This document shows positions 1 to 7,836 of a stretch of DNA of 64,000 nucleotides, piece after piece. The translations under genes and the position numbers were made by a program. Every line of letters begins with the position of its first letter. The stretch's first letter is position 1. The notes beneath the pieces were generated by a model. That model did no database searches, had not been told where the DNA came from, and saw nothing but the letters and a program-made list of their open reading frames with translations. Source of the stretch: PMG-095 sp049324695 (lineage in GTDB: Bacteria; Myxococcota_A; Polyangia; Polyangiales; Polyangiaceae); contig JBMOMJ010000054.1 in the NCBI GenBank assembly GCA_049324695.1, forward strand, positions 1 to 64,000, written 5' to 3'.

Positions 1-57
1 CCCAGCGCGACTCGGGAGGAAATGTTGCGCGTGGCGCTCCGGGTGCTCACGGCCTAG
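1..57 (+). CDS. C-terminal tail of a RuvA-C-like small protein (partial, cut by window edge)
   Basis: Reading from base 1 in frame 1 gives 18 residues ending in VLRVLTA and a TAG stop at 55-57. The tail closely resembles the open frame at 28294-28533 (…AAREEVPRAAALQVLT), whose upstream part (AFRGMGFKERERRTALE) looks like the small helical domain found at the C-terminus of RuvA. The rest of the gene lies left of the window. Function in this setting is unknown. I infer only that two copies of the same accessory gene, one here and one degraded copy at 28.3 kb, bracket the island. Confidence 0.5.
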   Translation, partial: PSATREEMLRVALRVLTA

Positions 58-63
58 CACCGG
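39..63 (+). terminator. Hairpin at the stop codon of the partial gene
   Basis: CCGG + TGCT at 39-47 pairs with AGCA + CCGG at 56-63 around an 8-base loop, with one bulged G at 43. It covers the stop codon at 55-57. No T-run follows, so if it terminates transcription it is not a classical intrinsic terminator. Confidence 0.25.
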
Positions 64-122
64 CCTTCGTCCATTCGAGCGACAGGAGCGCCCAGCCTCC
101 ACGAGATGTGATGAATCCTCAG

Positions 123-474
123 CCCACCAGGGCGTCTGCCTGACGCTGCATTGTTGCCTGTTTCCTCTCCCGTCTCGCCCGCTTGCTTTTGCTAGTTCAA
201 CGCTTGCCGCTTGCCATCACTAGTTCAAACGAATCGTGCGAGCGCGGAGCACCGCGTCGCCATCCGTTCGCAAGTCGACCCCACCATGCTGAGCTCGGAG
301 CTCAATCGTGTCGGCCGTGAGGCGCAGGGTGCGCGCTGCCTTGAGCTCTACGTTGCCTGTGCCGAGCTGAAGCTCTGGCCCATCCACGCCCTGGCGAACG
401 GTGATCAACTGCGTGCCGTCGTGGCTCACGATGCGCACGGCCTGCCCCGGCTCGAGTCGCAGCTCGGGAGTATC
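123..474. repeat. 352-bp duplicate of the TPR/DUF6484 gene junction (23137-23529)
   Basis: Bases 123-474 match 23137-23529 almost base for base. Two differences stand out: one extra T near 160, and loss of 42 bp. In the 23.2-kb copy the lost segment lies between two direct copies of the 17-mer gctagttcaacgcttgc; here a single copy remains, the signature of a slippage or recombination deletion. The segment holds the first codons of the TPR gene (start codon near 151, minus strand), the intergenic spacer and the C-terminal third of the DUF6484 gene. Flanks on both sides are unrelated to those at 23 kb. Confidence 0.9.
220..474 (-). pseudogene. C-terminal fragment of DUF6484/gp5-like spike-associated protein
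   Basis: The last about 85 codons of the gene at 23275-23871 are repeated here, ending at the same stop codon. The amino-terminal OB-fold part is missing because the duplication ends at 474. An ATG at 438 leaves a 72-residue open frame, but without the N-terminal half it is unlikely to be functional. It shows that a second VgrG-DUF6484-TPR module once stood here or was partly copied here. Confidence 0.8.
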
Positions 475-535
475 AACACCTAGCGCGTGCCTGAATGCTC
501 TGTAGCTCTAACTGCGGACCAGCGCCGCGACTCAC

Positions 536-1903
536 TCAGTCCTTGCGATGCTCGAAGCGGTAAACGTCCAAAGGCGGAGGCCCTACTTGAGCCAACACCA
601 AACCATCGGCGTCGTTCCTGCCCTGCAAGCCTCGCGTGCCCCAGGCGCTGCGAAGCGCGATCTCCAACTTGCCGTCGGCGCCCGTTCTCAGCGGGCCGCG
701 CCACTCGGCCTTCTTCTCCACGTCCGATCGGGTGAGCTCCTCGTCTTGCGGTCGCGCCGTGCAACGAACCTCCCCGCTTGGATAAACAATCATCCACAAC
801 CGGAGGATCGCCGAATCCTCTGAGCTTGCCTCGGGATGATGAGTTGGATCGCTCACGAACACGCCGTCGGTAGCCAGGGGAACGTTGGTTGCAGTTGGCT
901 CGGGGACCCTCAACCACGGTCCCCAGTCGAGCACGACGTACTCGTTTTCATAGGTCAGAATGACGAGATCTTCGGCGAGCCCGTCTTGGCGTCGACATCG
1001 CTCGCCGTCCGCATCCAGTTCGATTTCCATCTCGAGCACGGGATCGAGCGCCTCGTCGTACAGCCGATGCCAGAACTCCTGCGGCTCATTCGGGTCAACG
1101 TCATACGTCATCAACGTCAGCGCACCGTTACCCAGCATGCTGCCAATGCCGGTGAACGCGATCTGAGGTTCGACGTCCTCATCCATCCACTCCGGACGCG
1201 AGAAGGTTTGCTTGTCCATCGTGAAGCCACCCGGCAACGCTCGGGTCAGCACTCCCCGCTCCGTCCGGTACGAAGCGCCTGTTGCGTCCATGCCCAACGC
1301 TACGACACCTGCTGCGTAGCCTTTGTGCGCCACCAGAACGATCGTGTTTCCATCTCGTCGAACGAGCGACAGATCTGTGTCCGTGGCTGACGACTCCATA
1401 AGCAGCACCTCGTCGCGAGGATGCACGCGATGCAAATGCGACGTGGTCGACTCGCTCGGGATGGACAGCATGCCTAGCAGCGTGCTCGTCGCTACATCGA
1501 CTGCCGCTACTCGGTTGTCACCGGCCCCTTCGAAGCTCAGCCACAGCGTCGCACCCGAAGCAGAGAAGCTCACGGCGGCGCACTGCCCCCAATTCTTGCT
1601 CAGCGCACAGCCGCCCACGCGCGTTCCCGAAGCGTCGATCAGGCTGCAATCCGGCCCGGTCACGATAGCCACGAGCTGTCCACTCGGCGCCAGCGCCGCG
1701 ATCCCCCAGTGATTCGGTAGCGGCACGCTGCGCGAAGAGAGCGTAGCGACCCCGTCTTGTGTGCGCATGATGGATCGAATCTCGATCGGACCCTTGTATG
1801 GCAGGAGCCCGAAGTGCCACCCACCGGGCGCTACGAGCAAAAGCGAGTCGCCGCGATCGATAGTCTCGACGAGGGTCGCGCTCTTCTGTGAATACCGGTG
1901 CAC
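536..1903 (-). CDS. Hypothetical cytosolic protein, beta-propeller-like
   Basis: A 455-residue protein starting at ATG 1903. It has no signal peptide or membrane segment. It is rich in short beta-strand-like stretches with repeated patterns such as LAPSGQLVAIV and SFSASGATLWLSF (about residues 70-130), which resemble WD40/YVTN-type propeller blades; I cannot assign a family. It lies 15 bp downstream of the 1919-2896 gene in the same direction and probably shares its transcript. Placed after a truncated deaminase-like toxin, these two genes occupy the position that immunity proteins occupy behind the intact Rhs gene, so an immunity or adaptor role is plausible but inferred from position only. 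Confidence 0.6.
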   Translation of the reverse strand: MHRYSQKSATLVETIDRGDSLLLVAPGGWHFGLLPYKGPIEIRSIMRTQDGVATLSSRSVPLPNHWGIAALAPSGQLVAIVTGPDCSLIDASGTRVGGCALSKNWGQCAAVSFSASGATLWLSFEGAGDNRVAAVDVATSTLLGMLSIPSESTTSHLHRVHPRDEVLLMESSATDTDLSLVRRDGNTIVLVAHKGYAAGVVALGMDATGASYRTERGVLTRALPGGFTMDKQTFSRPEWMDEDVEPQIAFTGIGSMLGNGALTLMTYDVDPNEPQEFWHRLYDEALDPVLEMEIELDADGERCRRQDGLAEDLVILTYENEYVVLDWGPWLRVPEPTATNVPLATDGVFVSDPTHHPEASSEDSAILRLWMIVYPSGEVRCTARPQDEELTRSDVEKKAEWRGPLRTGADGKLEIALRSAWGTRGLQGRNDADGLVLAQVGPPPLDVYRFEHRKD

Positions 1904-1918
1904 TGTGCGCTGCTCCGA

Positions 1919-2896
1919 TCAGGCGTAACGGTCGCGGCCTTCGAGAACCCAAGGTAACAACGTGACTCGCATGACCTCGAAAGCTTGTTCCTCACTCTTG
2001 TTGATGAACTTCTTCAGAAACTCGTGCAGCGCCTTTTCGAGCTCGGCACCCGTCAGCTCTCGCAGTTCAATGATTTGCAGAAGCTCGTCCGGAAACTCTT
2101 CGACCTTCTTCGCGAGCTCCTTGGCCTTGTCGCGGTCTTTGGCTTTGCCACTCTGAAGCCACTTCGTGATCGCAACGAACGCCTTGTGCTCGGCCGAACC
2201 CTTCGGCGCATCGTGCGCGTACCCTTGATGAAAACGCGCGGAGCTCTCCTCATCCCAAACCAGGCCCAGCACAGCGCGCACGGCGGCACCGCCGCCCAAC
2301 GCCGCAATGGCCGAGACCACCTGTTCGCGGTCGGCGGTCGCCGGAGGCTTGCTACTCAGTGCAATAGCCGCCGGTTCATAGCCCAATGCAGCGGCGAGCT
2401 GCACGCCCTCGCGAGACGTCTTTCCGCTCTCGAGGCGGTCACGCACCAAGCGGGCGTCGTCCTCCAGGCCCCAGGTGTCGCCGAGCGCGCCGGGGTCGAT
2501 TGCATAGAAGTGCGAGTCTCGGGGAGTGCCCAACTTACCGCCGCGCTGAGCGCTGAGCCGCAGCAGCCGGCCATCATCCAGGATGGCTGCCACATCAACC
2601 AGAGCATCTTCCCCGCTCTTGTCGCCGTATGTCCATTTACTCGTCCACTTGAACTCGGCTTTGTCCTCCGTCGCTTCCCAGATCAACTGCGAACGAGACC
2701 TCTCCCGAGGTGGATGCGCCGACTCCCAAGTCAGGAGCTCGAAGTCTCTCTTTTCCTTCACGAGAAACCTGGCGGCTTCGTGCGTCAGCACACCGAAGGA
2801 AACGGTACCTCGCACCCCAGTCCCATCCTCGCGTAGCAGCATGCAGTTCGACCACGCGCCGCTGTCTTCTCGGTAAACGCCATCACTTCTGAGCAT
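1919..2896 (-). CDS. Hypothetical cytosolic protein downstream of a toxin fragment
   Basis: A 325-residue protein, ATG at 2896, no signal peptide or transmembrane helix. The first ~150 residues look beta-rich. Residues ~150-260 contain a helical part with conserved-looking GYEPAAIALSS and ALGGGAAVRAVLGLVWDEESSAR, a pattern reminiscent of HEAT/ankyrin-like helical repeats in immunity proteins. The C-terminal ~70 residues are strongly charged and helical. I do not recognise a named family. It starts 47 bp after the stop of the deaminase-like toxin fragment at 2944 and is followed by the 536-1903 gene, so the likeliest reading is cognate immunity to that toxin (inference from gene order). Confidence 0.6.
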   Translation of the reverse strand: MLRSDGVYREDSGAWSNCMLLREDGTGVRGTVSFGVLTHEAARFLVKEKRDFELLTWESAHPPRERSRSQLIWEATEDKAEFKWTSKWTYGDKSGEDALVDVAAILDDGRLLRLSAQRGGKLGTPRDSHFYAIDPGALGDTWGLEDDARLVRDRLESGKTSREGVQLAAALGYEPAAIALSSKPPATADREQVVSAIAALGGGAAVRAVLGLVWDEESSARFHQGYAHDAPKGSAEHKAFVAITKWLQSGKAKDRDKAKELAKKVEEFPDELLQIIELRELTGAELEKALHEFLKKFINKSEEQAFEVMRVTLLPWVLEGRDRYA

Positions 2897-2943
2897 GTGC
2901 CAAGCTCCTCAGCTTCATAACTGTGTTACCAGCCTAGACCGTT

Positions 2944-3342
2944 CTAGCCCATGCCGGGCGGCTTTCCTTGCATGTCGGCGGGGATCTTGTCCAAGTTGCC
3001 ACTGTCCTTCAGTGCCTGGTGACAACCCGGACAGCACTCCTTCGAGGCAGCCATGGCAGTCACCTCTTCGTCACGTCCCTCTGCACCGCGAACCATGCGT
3101 TGTTCTGCGTGATGCTCGGTGCTGCCCTCAGCGTCGGCGTCTTTTCGCAGCTCGGAGGTACTGGCCTTGTCGTAAGGCTCCTCCCCAACGACTTTCCCGT
3201 CCTCGTCTCGGATGATGCGTCGGCTGCCTTCCTCTCGCTCGTCCACCATGATGGGCTTGTTGTTCTTATCGCGCTTGATGTTGCCGTCCTTGTCCGTGGC
3301 CGGAACCTGCTTGCCAGTCTTCACACTCGGTCCGTACACCAT
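2944..3342 (-). pseudogene. Deaminase-superfamily toxin C-terminal fragment, truncated by IS110
   Basis: The frame continues upstream to an ATG at 3537 (197 codons), but roughly the first 62-65 codons are antisense to an IS110 transposase fragment, so the genuine toxin part is about 2944-3342 (132 residues from a fortuitous ATG). It contains EHHAEQRMV and, 22 residues later, ECCPGCHQAL: the H-A-E and C-x2-C zinc-binding pairs of the cytidine-deaminase fold used by polymorphic toxins. The preceding charged linker (GKQVPATDKDGN, REEGSRRIIRDEDG) resembles Rhs-toxin linkers. The Rhs or spike body that would normally precede it has been replaced by the insertion sequences. Without a delivery domain it is probably silent. 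The exact deaminase family is not assigned. Confidence 0.65.
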
Positions 3343-3784
3343 TCTTCGTCTCGTTGCCGAATGCGGCGATGACATGACGAAGTGGCCAACCGTAAAGCAC
3401 TTCACGTCGTGGCTGACTTTGGCGCCGGGAAACAAGATTTCTGGCGGCAAGCTGTTGAGCTCGAAGACGCGGCGCTCGTCAAATCGCGCAGCGACACTCC
3501 TGCGGATCGCGGCTGTCAACGTTGGCAGGTCGGCCACGGCTCTTGGCGCCTTCTATCGCCGGCTCGCTGCGCGAACCGGCAAGGCGAAGGCTGTGACTGC
3601 AACAGCGCGCAAGTTGGCCGTTCTCTTTTACAACGCCGTACGATTCGGACTGAAGTACACCGACCCGGGCGCGAACTACTACGAAGAACGCTATCGCCAG
3701 CGCGTGCTTCACAACCTGCGTCGCAAGGCGGAGCATCTCGGGTACACCCTCGTGGAAGCACAGTCGCCAAATGGAGTTTCTTAG
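3343..3784 (+). pseudogene. IS110-family transposase, C-terminal fragment
   Basis: The frame ending at the TAG 3782-3784 encodes the C-terminal transposase_20 part of IS110-type enzymes: GDDMTKWP, then ASWL-like FTSWLTLAPGNKISGG, NRAATLLRIAA, LGAFYRRLAARTGKAKAV and YYEERYRQRVLHNL. The amino-terminal DEDD catalytic half is absent, so it cannot transpose alone. Its left boundary, about 3340, is exactly where the minus-strand toxin loses recognisable sequence, implying that insertion or deletion joined the two. Its right end runs into an IS3-family remnant at about 3771. Confidence 0.8.
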
Positions 3785-4710
3785 GAAAGCCGCTGCCCTC
3801 TTCGCGAAGGAAGTGAAGTAGCCATGTACGAGCTTATTCACGCGGAGAGGGAGAAGATTCCGGTGGCTCGAGCTTGTCGAGTTCTCGGCGTGGCGGCAGT
3901 GGCTACTACAGGTGGCTGCACGCCGAGCCAAGCACGCGAGTCATCGATGACGCCGTGCTCGCTGCCGAGGTCAAGGAGGTCTTCGACAAGCATCGTGGCC
4001 GCTATGGGGCCCCTCGTGTGCGCCGTGCGCTCCGACGGCATGGGCCGAGGCCCAGCAAGAAGCGCATCGCGCGAATGATGCGGAGTCTCGGCCTTCGTGC
4101 GCATGTGCCGCGCCGCTTCCGAAAGACAACAGACTCTCGGCACACGAAGCGCATCGCGCCGAATCTCCTCGATCGCAACTTTACAGTCCGCGCCCCCAAC
4201 CGAGCTCTAGCCGGCGACATCACGTACATCGCAACGACCGACGGCTGGTTGTACCTCGCCGTCCTCCTCGACCTGTACTCACGGCGCGTGGTGGGCTGGG
4301 CGATGTCGGACCGCATCGACACTGAGCTTGCTCTCGCTGCGCTGCGCATGACCGCGGCTACGCGGGCACTCGAACCAAACTGGATCCATCATACGGATCG
4401 CGTTTGTCGGTACGGCAGCGACGACTACCTCGCCGCGCTCTATCAACTCGGTGCGCGCCCGAGCATGAGTCGCAAGGCTGACTGTTGGGACAACGCCGTC
4501 TCAGAGTCGTTTTTTGCTACGCTCGAGAAGGAGCTCCTGGCGCTGCAGCCGTTGCAAAGTCGCAGCGAGACGCGGCAGCGGGTGGCGGACTACATCGACA
4601 ACTACTACAACCTCGTCAGGCTCCACTCCCACCTCGACTACGTGTCGCCCATCCAGTTCGAGACCAACGCACCAAGCTGATTCAAGCAGTCAAATCTGTC
4701 CGCCAAATCG
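3771..4710 (+). mobile_element. IS3-family insertion sequence remnant
   Basis: Bases 3771-3821 encode the end of an orfA (EFLRKAAALFAKEVK then TAG), the usual tail of IS3-family orfA. orfB follows after two bases. Most of orfA and the left terminal repeat are gone, replaced by the IS110 fragment. The sequence after orfB (about 4695-4720, tgtccgccaaatcggggcaa) looks like an IS3-type right end, but with no left partner the terminal repeat cannot be confirmed. The element is nested with the IS110 fragment and is defective. Confidence 0.7.
3824..4680 (+). pseudogene. IS3-family orfB transposase with a 1-base frameshift
   Basis: ATG 3824 opens with YELIHAEREKIPVARACRVLGV, the normal orfB amino terminus; the frame is lost at about 3896 and continues as SGYYRWLHAEPS in the next frame, consistent with one missing base in gtggcg-gc-agt. 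The remainder is a full rve integrase domain: D in GDITYI, D in HHTDRVCRYGSDDY (usual HSDRG.QY has changed to TDRVCRY) and E in AVSESFFATLEKE, with the ending NLVRLHSHLDYVSP. Catalytic residues survive, but the frameshift and absent orfA make it inactive unless the shift is a sequencing error. Confidence 0.85.
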
Positions 4711-4971
4711 GGGCAACTCCAATGGCTCCCGAGGAGGCCGTTGGCGACACCGATCTGCGACCCCGCGTAGCGCGGGCGACCCAGGTTCGCGACTGTACGG
4801 GGCGCGCCACACTTGGCTGATAGAGGCGGCGAAGCAGCCGTCTGAGTCAGTCTGCAATTGTTAACGCGCCTACCGGCTGATCCTCCCTGCGTGCTGCCGT
4901 CGCCGACTGCGTAAGGTGCATCTGGACGAAGCAACCCTCGCGAAAATTGAACTCAAATCACACGCGGCGCA
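4681..4971. other. Intergenic stretch with IS3 right-end debris
   Basis: About 290 bases without a supported gene. The first 40 bases probably hold the right end of the IS3 remnant. Nothing else recognisable: no open frame with a ribosome site and no clear terminator. Confidence 0.5.
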
Positions 4972-5853
4972 CTAGATCCTCGTATAGCTCCACGTTTCGC
5001 CGCTCTGCACGTTGGTGCAGGTGACGCTATCGAAAAAGCCGGACTTCTCATCGTCGAGCAACTCCCCCATGCATACCGAGCGCAACAGGTAGGCCATGCG
5101 ATAGCGATCGACGACCATGTCTGGGAGGAACTTGGCCGCAATCTTGCGCTTGGCCGGGTCGAGATCGCTGAACACCCCGACGCGACCGACGACTCGTCCC
5201 CCTTTGCGTGGTTGCACCACCGCGACTTCGAACGGGCCGTTGGTGTTCGGCTTAGGGCTCGCGGCGGTGCGCATCGCTTCGTATTCGAACCGAGCTGGAG
5301 CGATGAGAGTTGAACGCAGTGCTTCGAGCGCGAGCGCGCAGGCTTCTTCGGGCGATGTCACGGCCGCGGTCTCGATGACGCGTCGCAGCCACTGCCTCCA
5401 GTAGGCGATAGGATCCTTGCGATAGTGCGCGATGGTATTAATCGCTATGCGTAGGGCCTCGAAGTCCACGGCTGGCGCGTGAAGCGGGTGTTTCAAGCGC
5501 ACTTGGGCCTTGGCGATGAACGTCAAGATCACGGTCGTCGCGTTGTGTGTCGCGCTAGTTAGTGAACGAGCTCGGGTAGCCTGGAGCGGCGGAGTCGGGG
5601 AAACCGCGACGATGGAATCAGCAAGAGCTCGCGCATCCGGGATGGCAAGCTGCGGCCAGACAGCGATATCGGCGAGTGCGGTCCATCCCATCGCAAGGAT
5701 TTGCTCATCAGTGAGAGTCTTCTGCAGTTGGGAAAAGGCACGCGGGCGGAGATCGCCGACCTTCACATCCCCGGCTTCGACCTCGATGTCGTCAGGCTCG
5801 CGAACGACATACTGCAGACCGGTGCGAAGACCGCGGTGCCAATCCGGAAGCAT
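4972..5853 (-). CDS. Hypothetical protein, third gene of an unrecognised three-gene cluster
   Basis: A 293-residue protein whose ATG (5853) shares one base with the TAA of the preceding gene (TAATG), so it is translationally coupled. No signal peptide or obvious membrane helix. Helical central region (residues ~60-180, e.g. AIPDARALADSIVAVSP, AYWRQWLRRVIETA) and a basic beta-rich part with VVQPRKGGRVVGRVGVFSD near 215-235. I recognise no family. Co-occurrence with the other two genes beside a toxin island suggests an effector/immunity set, but nothing in the sequence proves that. Confidence 0.6.
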   Translation of the reverse strand: MLPDWHRGLRTGLQYVVREPDDIEVEAGDVKVGDLRPRAFSQLQKTLTDEQILAMGWTALADIAVWPQLAIPDARALADSIVAVSPTPPLQATRARSLTSATHNATTVILTFIAKAQVRLKHPLHAPAVDFEALRIAINTIAHYRKDPIAYWRQWLRRVIETAAVTSPEEACALALEALRSTLIAPARFEYEAMRTAASPKPNTNGPFEVAVVQPRKGGRVVGRVGVFSDLDPAKRKIAAKFLPDMVVDRYRMAYLLRSVCMGELLDDEKSGFFDSVTCTNVQSGETWSYTRI

Positions 5854-6626
5854 TACCAGACCTTTTTCGCGGCCTCGACGCCGCGGTACACGAGTTCGTT
5901 CATAAGCTTGAGCGCGGCATCCACGGTGAGAGGCTTCGTTTGGCCAGCGAACGTCGCCTCGAGTATATCGTTGCCTCTGTCATTCGTGAGAGTCACGCGC
6001 TCGCGTTCCCAATTTTCGAACTCCACAACGCCGCCGTCACGAGGCATTTGTTCAATGTCCCGCACCGTGCTCTCGTATGTTGCGACAGCCAGGTATTCAG
6101 CGGAGCGTTGCCCAGTCTGTTTATGGTACCGGCCAAAGATCACGGGAGTGATGTCGCGCGCGAAATCCGACAAGCGTGCGTGCTTCTTCCGAACGATTGC
6201 TTCGGCTTCGGTCTCATCGCCGGCAAACTCGATATGGTTGATGGCGTAGCATTCGGAAGTGCGAGTCTTCAGGAACGTGCTGCCGCCGATGACGATATTG
6301 GCGATGCTGGGCCCTAGCGCGAGAAACGTATCGAACTTGGGACTTTCCGACTCGAATGGCTCGATACGAGTCACTAGCTCTCCTTGAATGTTTGCGAGGT
6401 GCTGAGTACCAAAATCCAACAGCCGGGCGGCGTGTGCGACGGCTCGCTCGGGGGGCACGTTCATACTCGACGCTTTTAGAACAACGTCTTCTGCTACCGG
6501 ACGAACGAAGTGGATGATGTTTTCCTTGGAAAAAGGAACCTCATTCATGAAGGTTCCCGACATGTTCGGTACCGGCTTGATGCCCTTCAACTGCGAAATT
6601 TTGTCAGCGAGCTCTTGCTGGTTCAT
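5853..6626 (-). CDS. Hypothetical protein, second gene of the three-gene cluster
   Basis: A 257-residue protein, ATG at 6626, overlapping the end of the upstream gene by 23 bp and sharing one base with the next gene. No export signal. Mixed composition, with an internal stretch around residues 90-140 (FLALGPSIANIVIGGSTFL) that is mildly hydrophobic but too short and polar to call a membrane helix. No family recognised. Tight coupling on both sides shows that the three proteins are made together, probably in fixed ratio. Confidence 0.6.
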   Translation of the reverse strand: MNQQELADKISQLKGIKPVPNMSGTFMNEVPFSKENIIHFVRPVAEDVVLKASSMNVPPERAVAHAARLLDFGTQHLANIQGELVTRIEPFESESPKFDTFLALGPSIANIVIGGSTFLKTRTSECYAINHIEFAGDETEAEAIVRKKHARLSDFARDITPVIFGRYHKQTGQRSAEYLAVATYESTVRDIEQMPRDGGVVEFENWERERVTLTNDRGNDILEATFAGQTKPLTVDAALKLMNELVYRGVEAAKKVW

Positions 6627-7170
6627 TGCTGGCCTTTCGGTTTAGCTTAGGCTCGATGTCGATTTCTCGGAACCACGTCTTGGCGTACGGTGGCGGCGTC
6701 TTGCTGATCAAGTCGAGGGCCTTCATTTGCCAATCCGCTTCCTCGACAAGATGCGCGTCGCTCTCCTTATCATCGGAGGCGTCGCCTCGGGCCGCATCTT
6801 GAGCCTGGAGTGTCGGATCGAAAGAGTTCTCGGCTTCCGGCTCGTAGGTTGACCTGAGCGCATAGATCACGGTGTTCACGGCGGCCAAGGTGCAACCTCG
6901 CTGATCATCGGCGTTGAGTAGATCCACCTTCGCGTCACATTCTGCGAACACCTCCTTGTTCACTGCTACGTCCACAGGTTCACCGGCCGCGAAACACCAA
7001 CAGAGGTTCAGAGCTCTTTCAAACAGTTCTGTGTTCCCGAAGTGATTGGACAAGATCGGCATTATTCGTGAAACGCATGCAGCTGCTAAAGGTGGGCGCG
7101 CCTGGCGCGAAAGCCTTGGAATCTCCTCCTTCAGGCGCTTGAATTGCTGTCTTCCAGCGAGAACGTCCAC
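6604..7170 (-). CDS. Helical immunity-like protein (Imm5/DUF416-like, tentative)
   Basis: The frame is open back to an ATG at 7269, but a GTG at 7170 is preceded by AAAGGAAG at good distance and begins just before the conserved-looking helical part QQFKRLKEEIPRLSRQ…LAAACVSRIMPILSNHF…ALNLCWCFAAG, so I prefer 7170 (about 188 residues). This arrangement of helices with an LAAAC.xRI.P.L core resembles the Imm5/DUF416 group of immunity-type proteins; the match is by eye. The protein is cytosolic and acidic near its C-terminus. It heads the three-gene cluster that runs to 4972. Confidence 0.55.
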   Translation of the reverse strand: MDVLAGRQQFKRLKEEIPRLSRQARPPLAAACVSRIMPILSNHFGNTELFERALNLCWCFAAGEPVDVAVNKEVFAECDAKVDLLNADDQRGCTLAAVNTVIYALRSTYEPEAENSFDPTLQAQDAARGDASDDKESDAHLVEEADWQMKALDLISKTPPPYAKTWFREIDIEPKLNRKASNEPARAR

Positions 7171-7341
7171 GTTCAGGCTTCCTTTGGGTTGGCTGCTTCT
7201 TCTGACGGTCGACGGGTATCTTGTGAATTGGCTACTCGTTGGTCGTCGGATTGGGCTGGCCAAGCGCATTCTGGCAGCCCGGGCAGCACGGCTGAGAGGG
7301 CGACTGAGCCACGACCTTTTCGCCTTCTCCAGGAGGCACTC

Positions 7342-7710
7342 ATGCGCAAGCGGTCACTCAGCGCGAATCGGTCGGCAGAACTCGCGGCACGAGCGTGTGC
7401 AATGCGAACGGCGCCAACCGTGTCGGAGCAGAAGCTCTGGGCAGCGCTTCGAGGCGGTCGCGTCGGCGGAGTCGCGTTTCGGCGCCAGGTTATCATCGAG
7501 CAACGCATCGTTGATTTCGTGGCGCCAGCGGCGAAGTTGGTGATAGAAGTCGACGGTGCCTACCACGCCCAGCGCGCGAGCGCCGATGCTCGGCGCGATG
7601 CGGAGCTCGCGCGAGTAGGATACCGCGTGTTGCGCATCGAGGCGGAGCTGGTCATGCGGAACTTCGCGGAGGCCGTCGCGAGGATTGAGATGGCGCTTCA
7701 GCGAAAGTAG
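7342..7710 (+). CDS. DUF559-family endonuclease-like protein (Vsr/PD-(D/E)XK fold)
   Basis: A 122-residue protein. I chose ATG 7342 because GGAGG lies 7 bases upstream and the family's conserved part begins soon after. Characteristic DUF559 signature: SEQKLWAALRGGRVGGVAFRRQ, then VDFVAPAAKLVIEVDG, then DARRDAELARVGYRVLRIEA. The VDF / IEVDG pair supplies the D and E-x-D of a PD-(D/E)XK nuclease core. These proteins are related to very-short-patch-repair endonucleases; their substrate is usually unknown. It is a single gene transcribed away from the three-gene cluster, and common as a mobile 'cargo' gene in high-GC genomes. Confidence 0.8.
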   Translation: MRKRSLSANRSAELAARACAMRTAPTVSEQKLWAALRGGRVGGVAFRRQVIIEQRIVDFVAPAAKLVIEVDGAYHAQRASADARRDAELARVGYRVLRIEAELVMRNFAEAVARIEMALQRK

Positions 7711-7836
7711 TAGCGGCCAAGACAAATTCTGCTCGGCGGCGCCGGGCTTGGTTGGTGAGATGTTCACTAGCGTCGCCCCGCGCCTAGGCTCTCGCAGGTC
7801 CTTCCCAATCGAGCCGGACGCGCTCCTCGCTCACGA

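Noticed and set aside
3343..3537. N-terminal 65 codons of the apparent 197-residue toxin
   Set aside because: This stretch is the reverse strand of an IS110 transposase whose plus-strand reading matches the family, so it is not part of the toxin.
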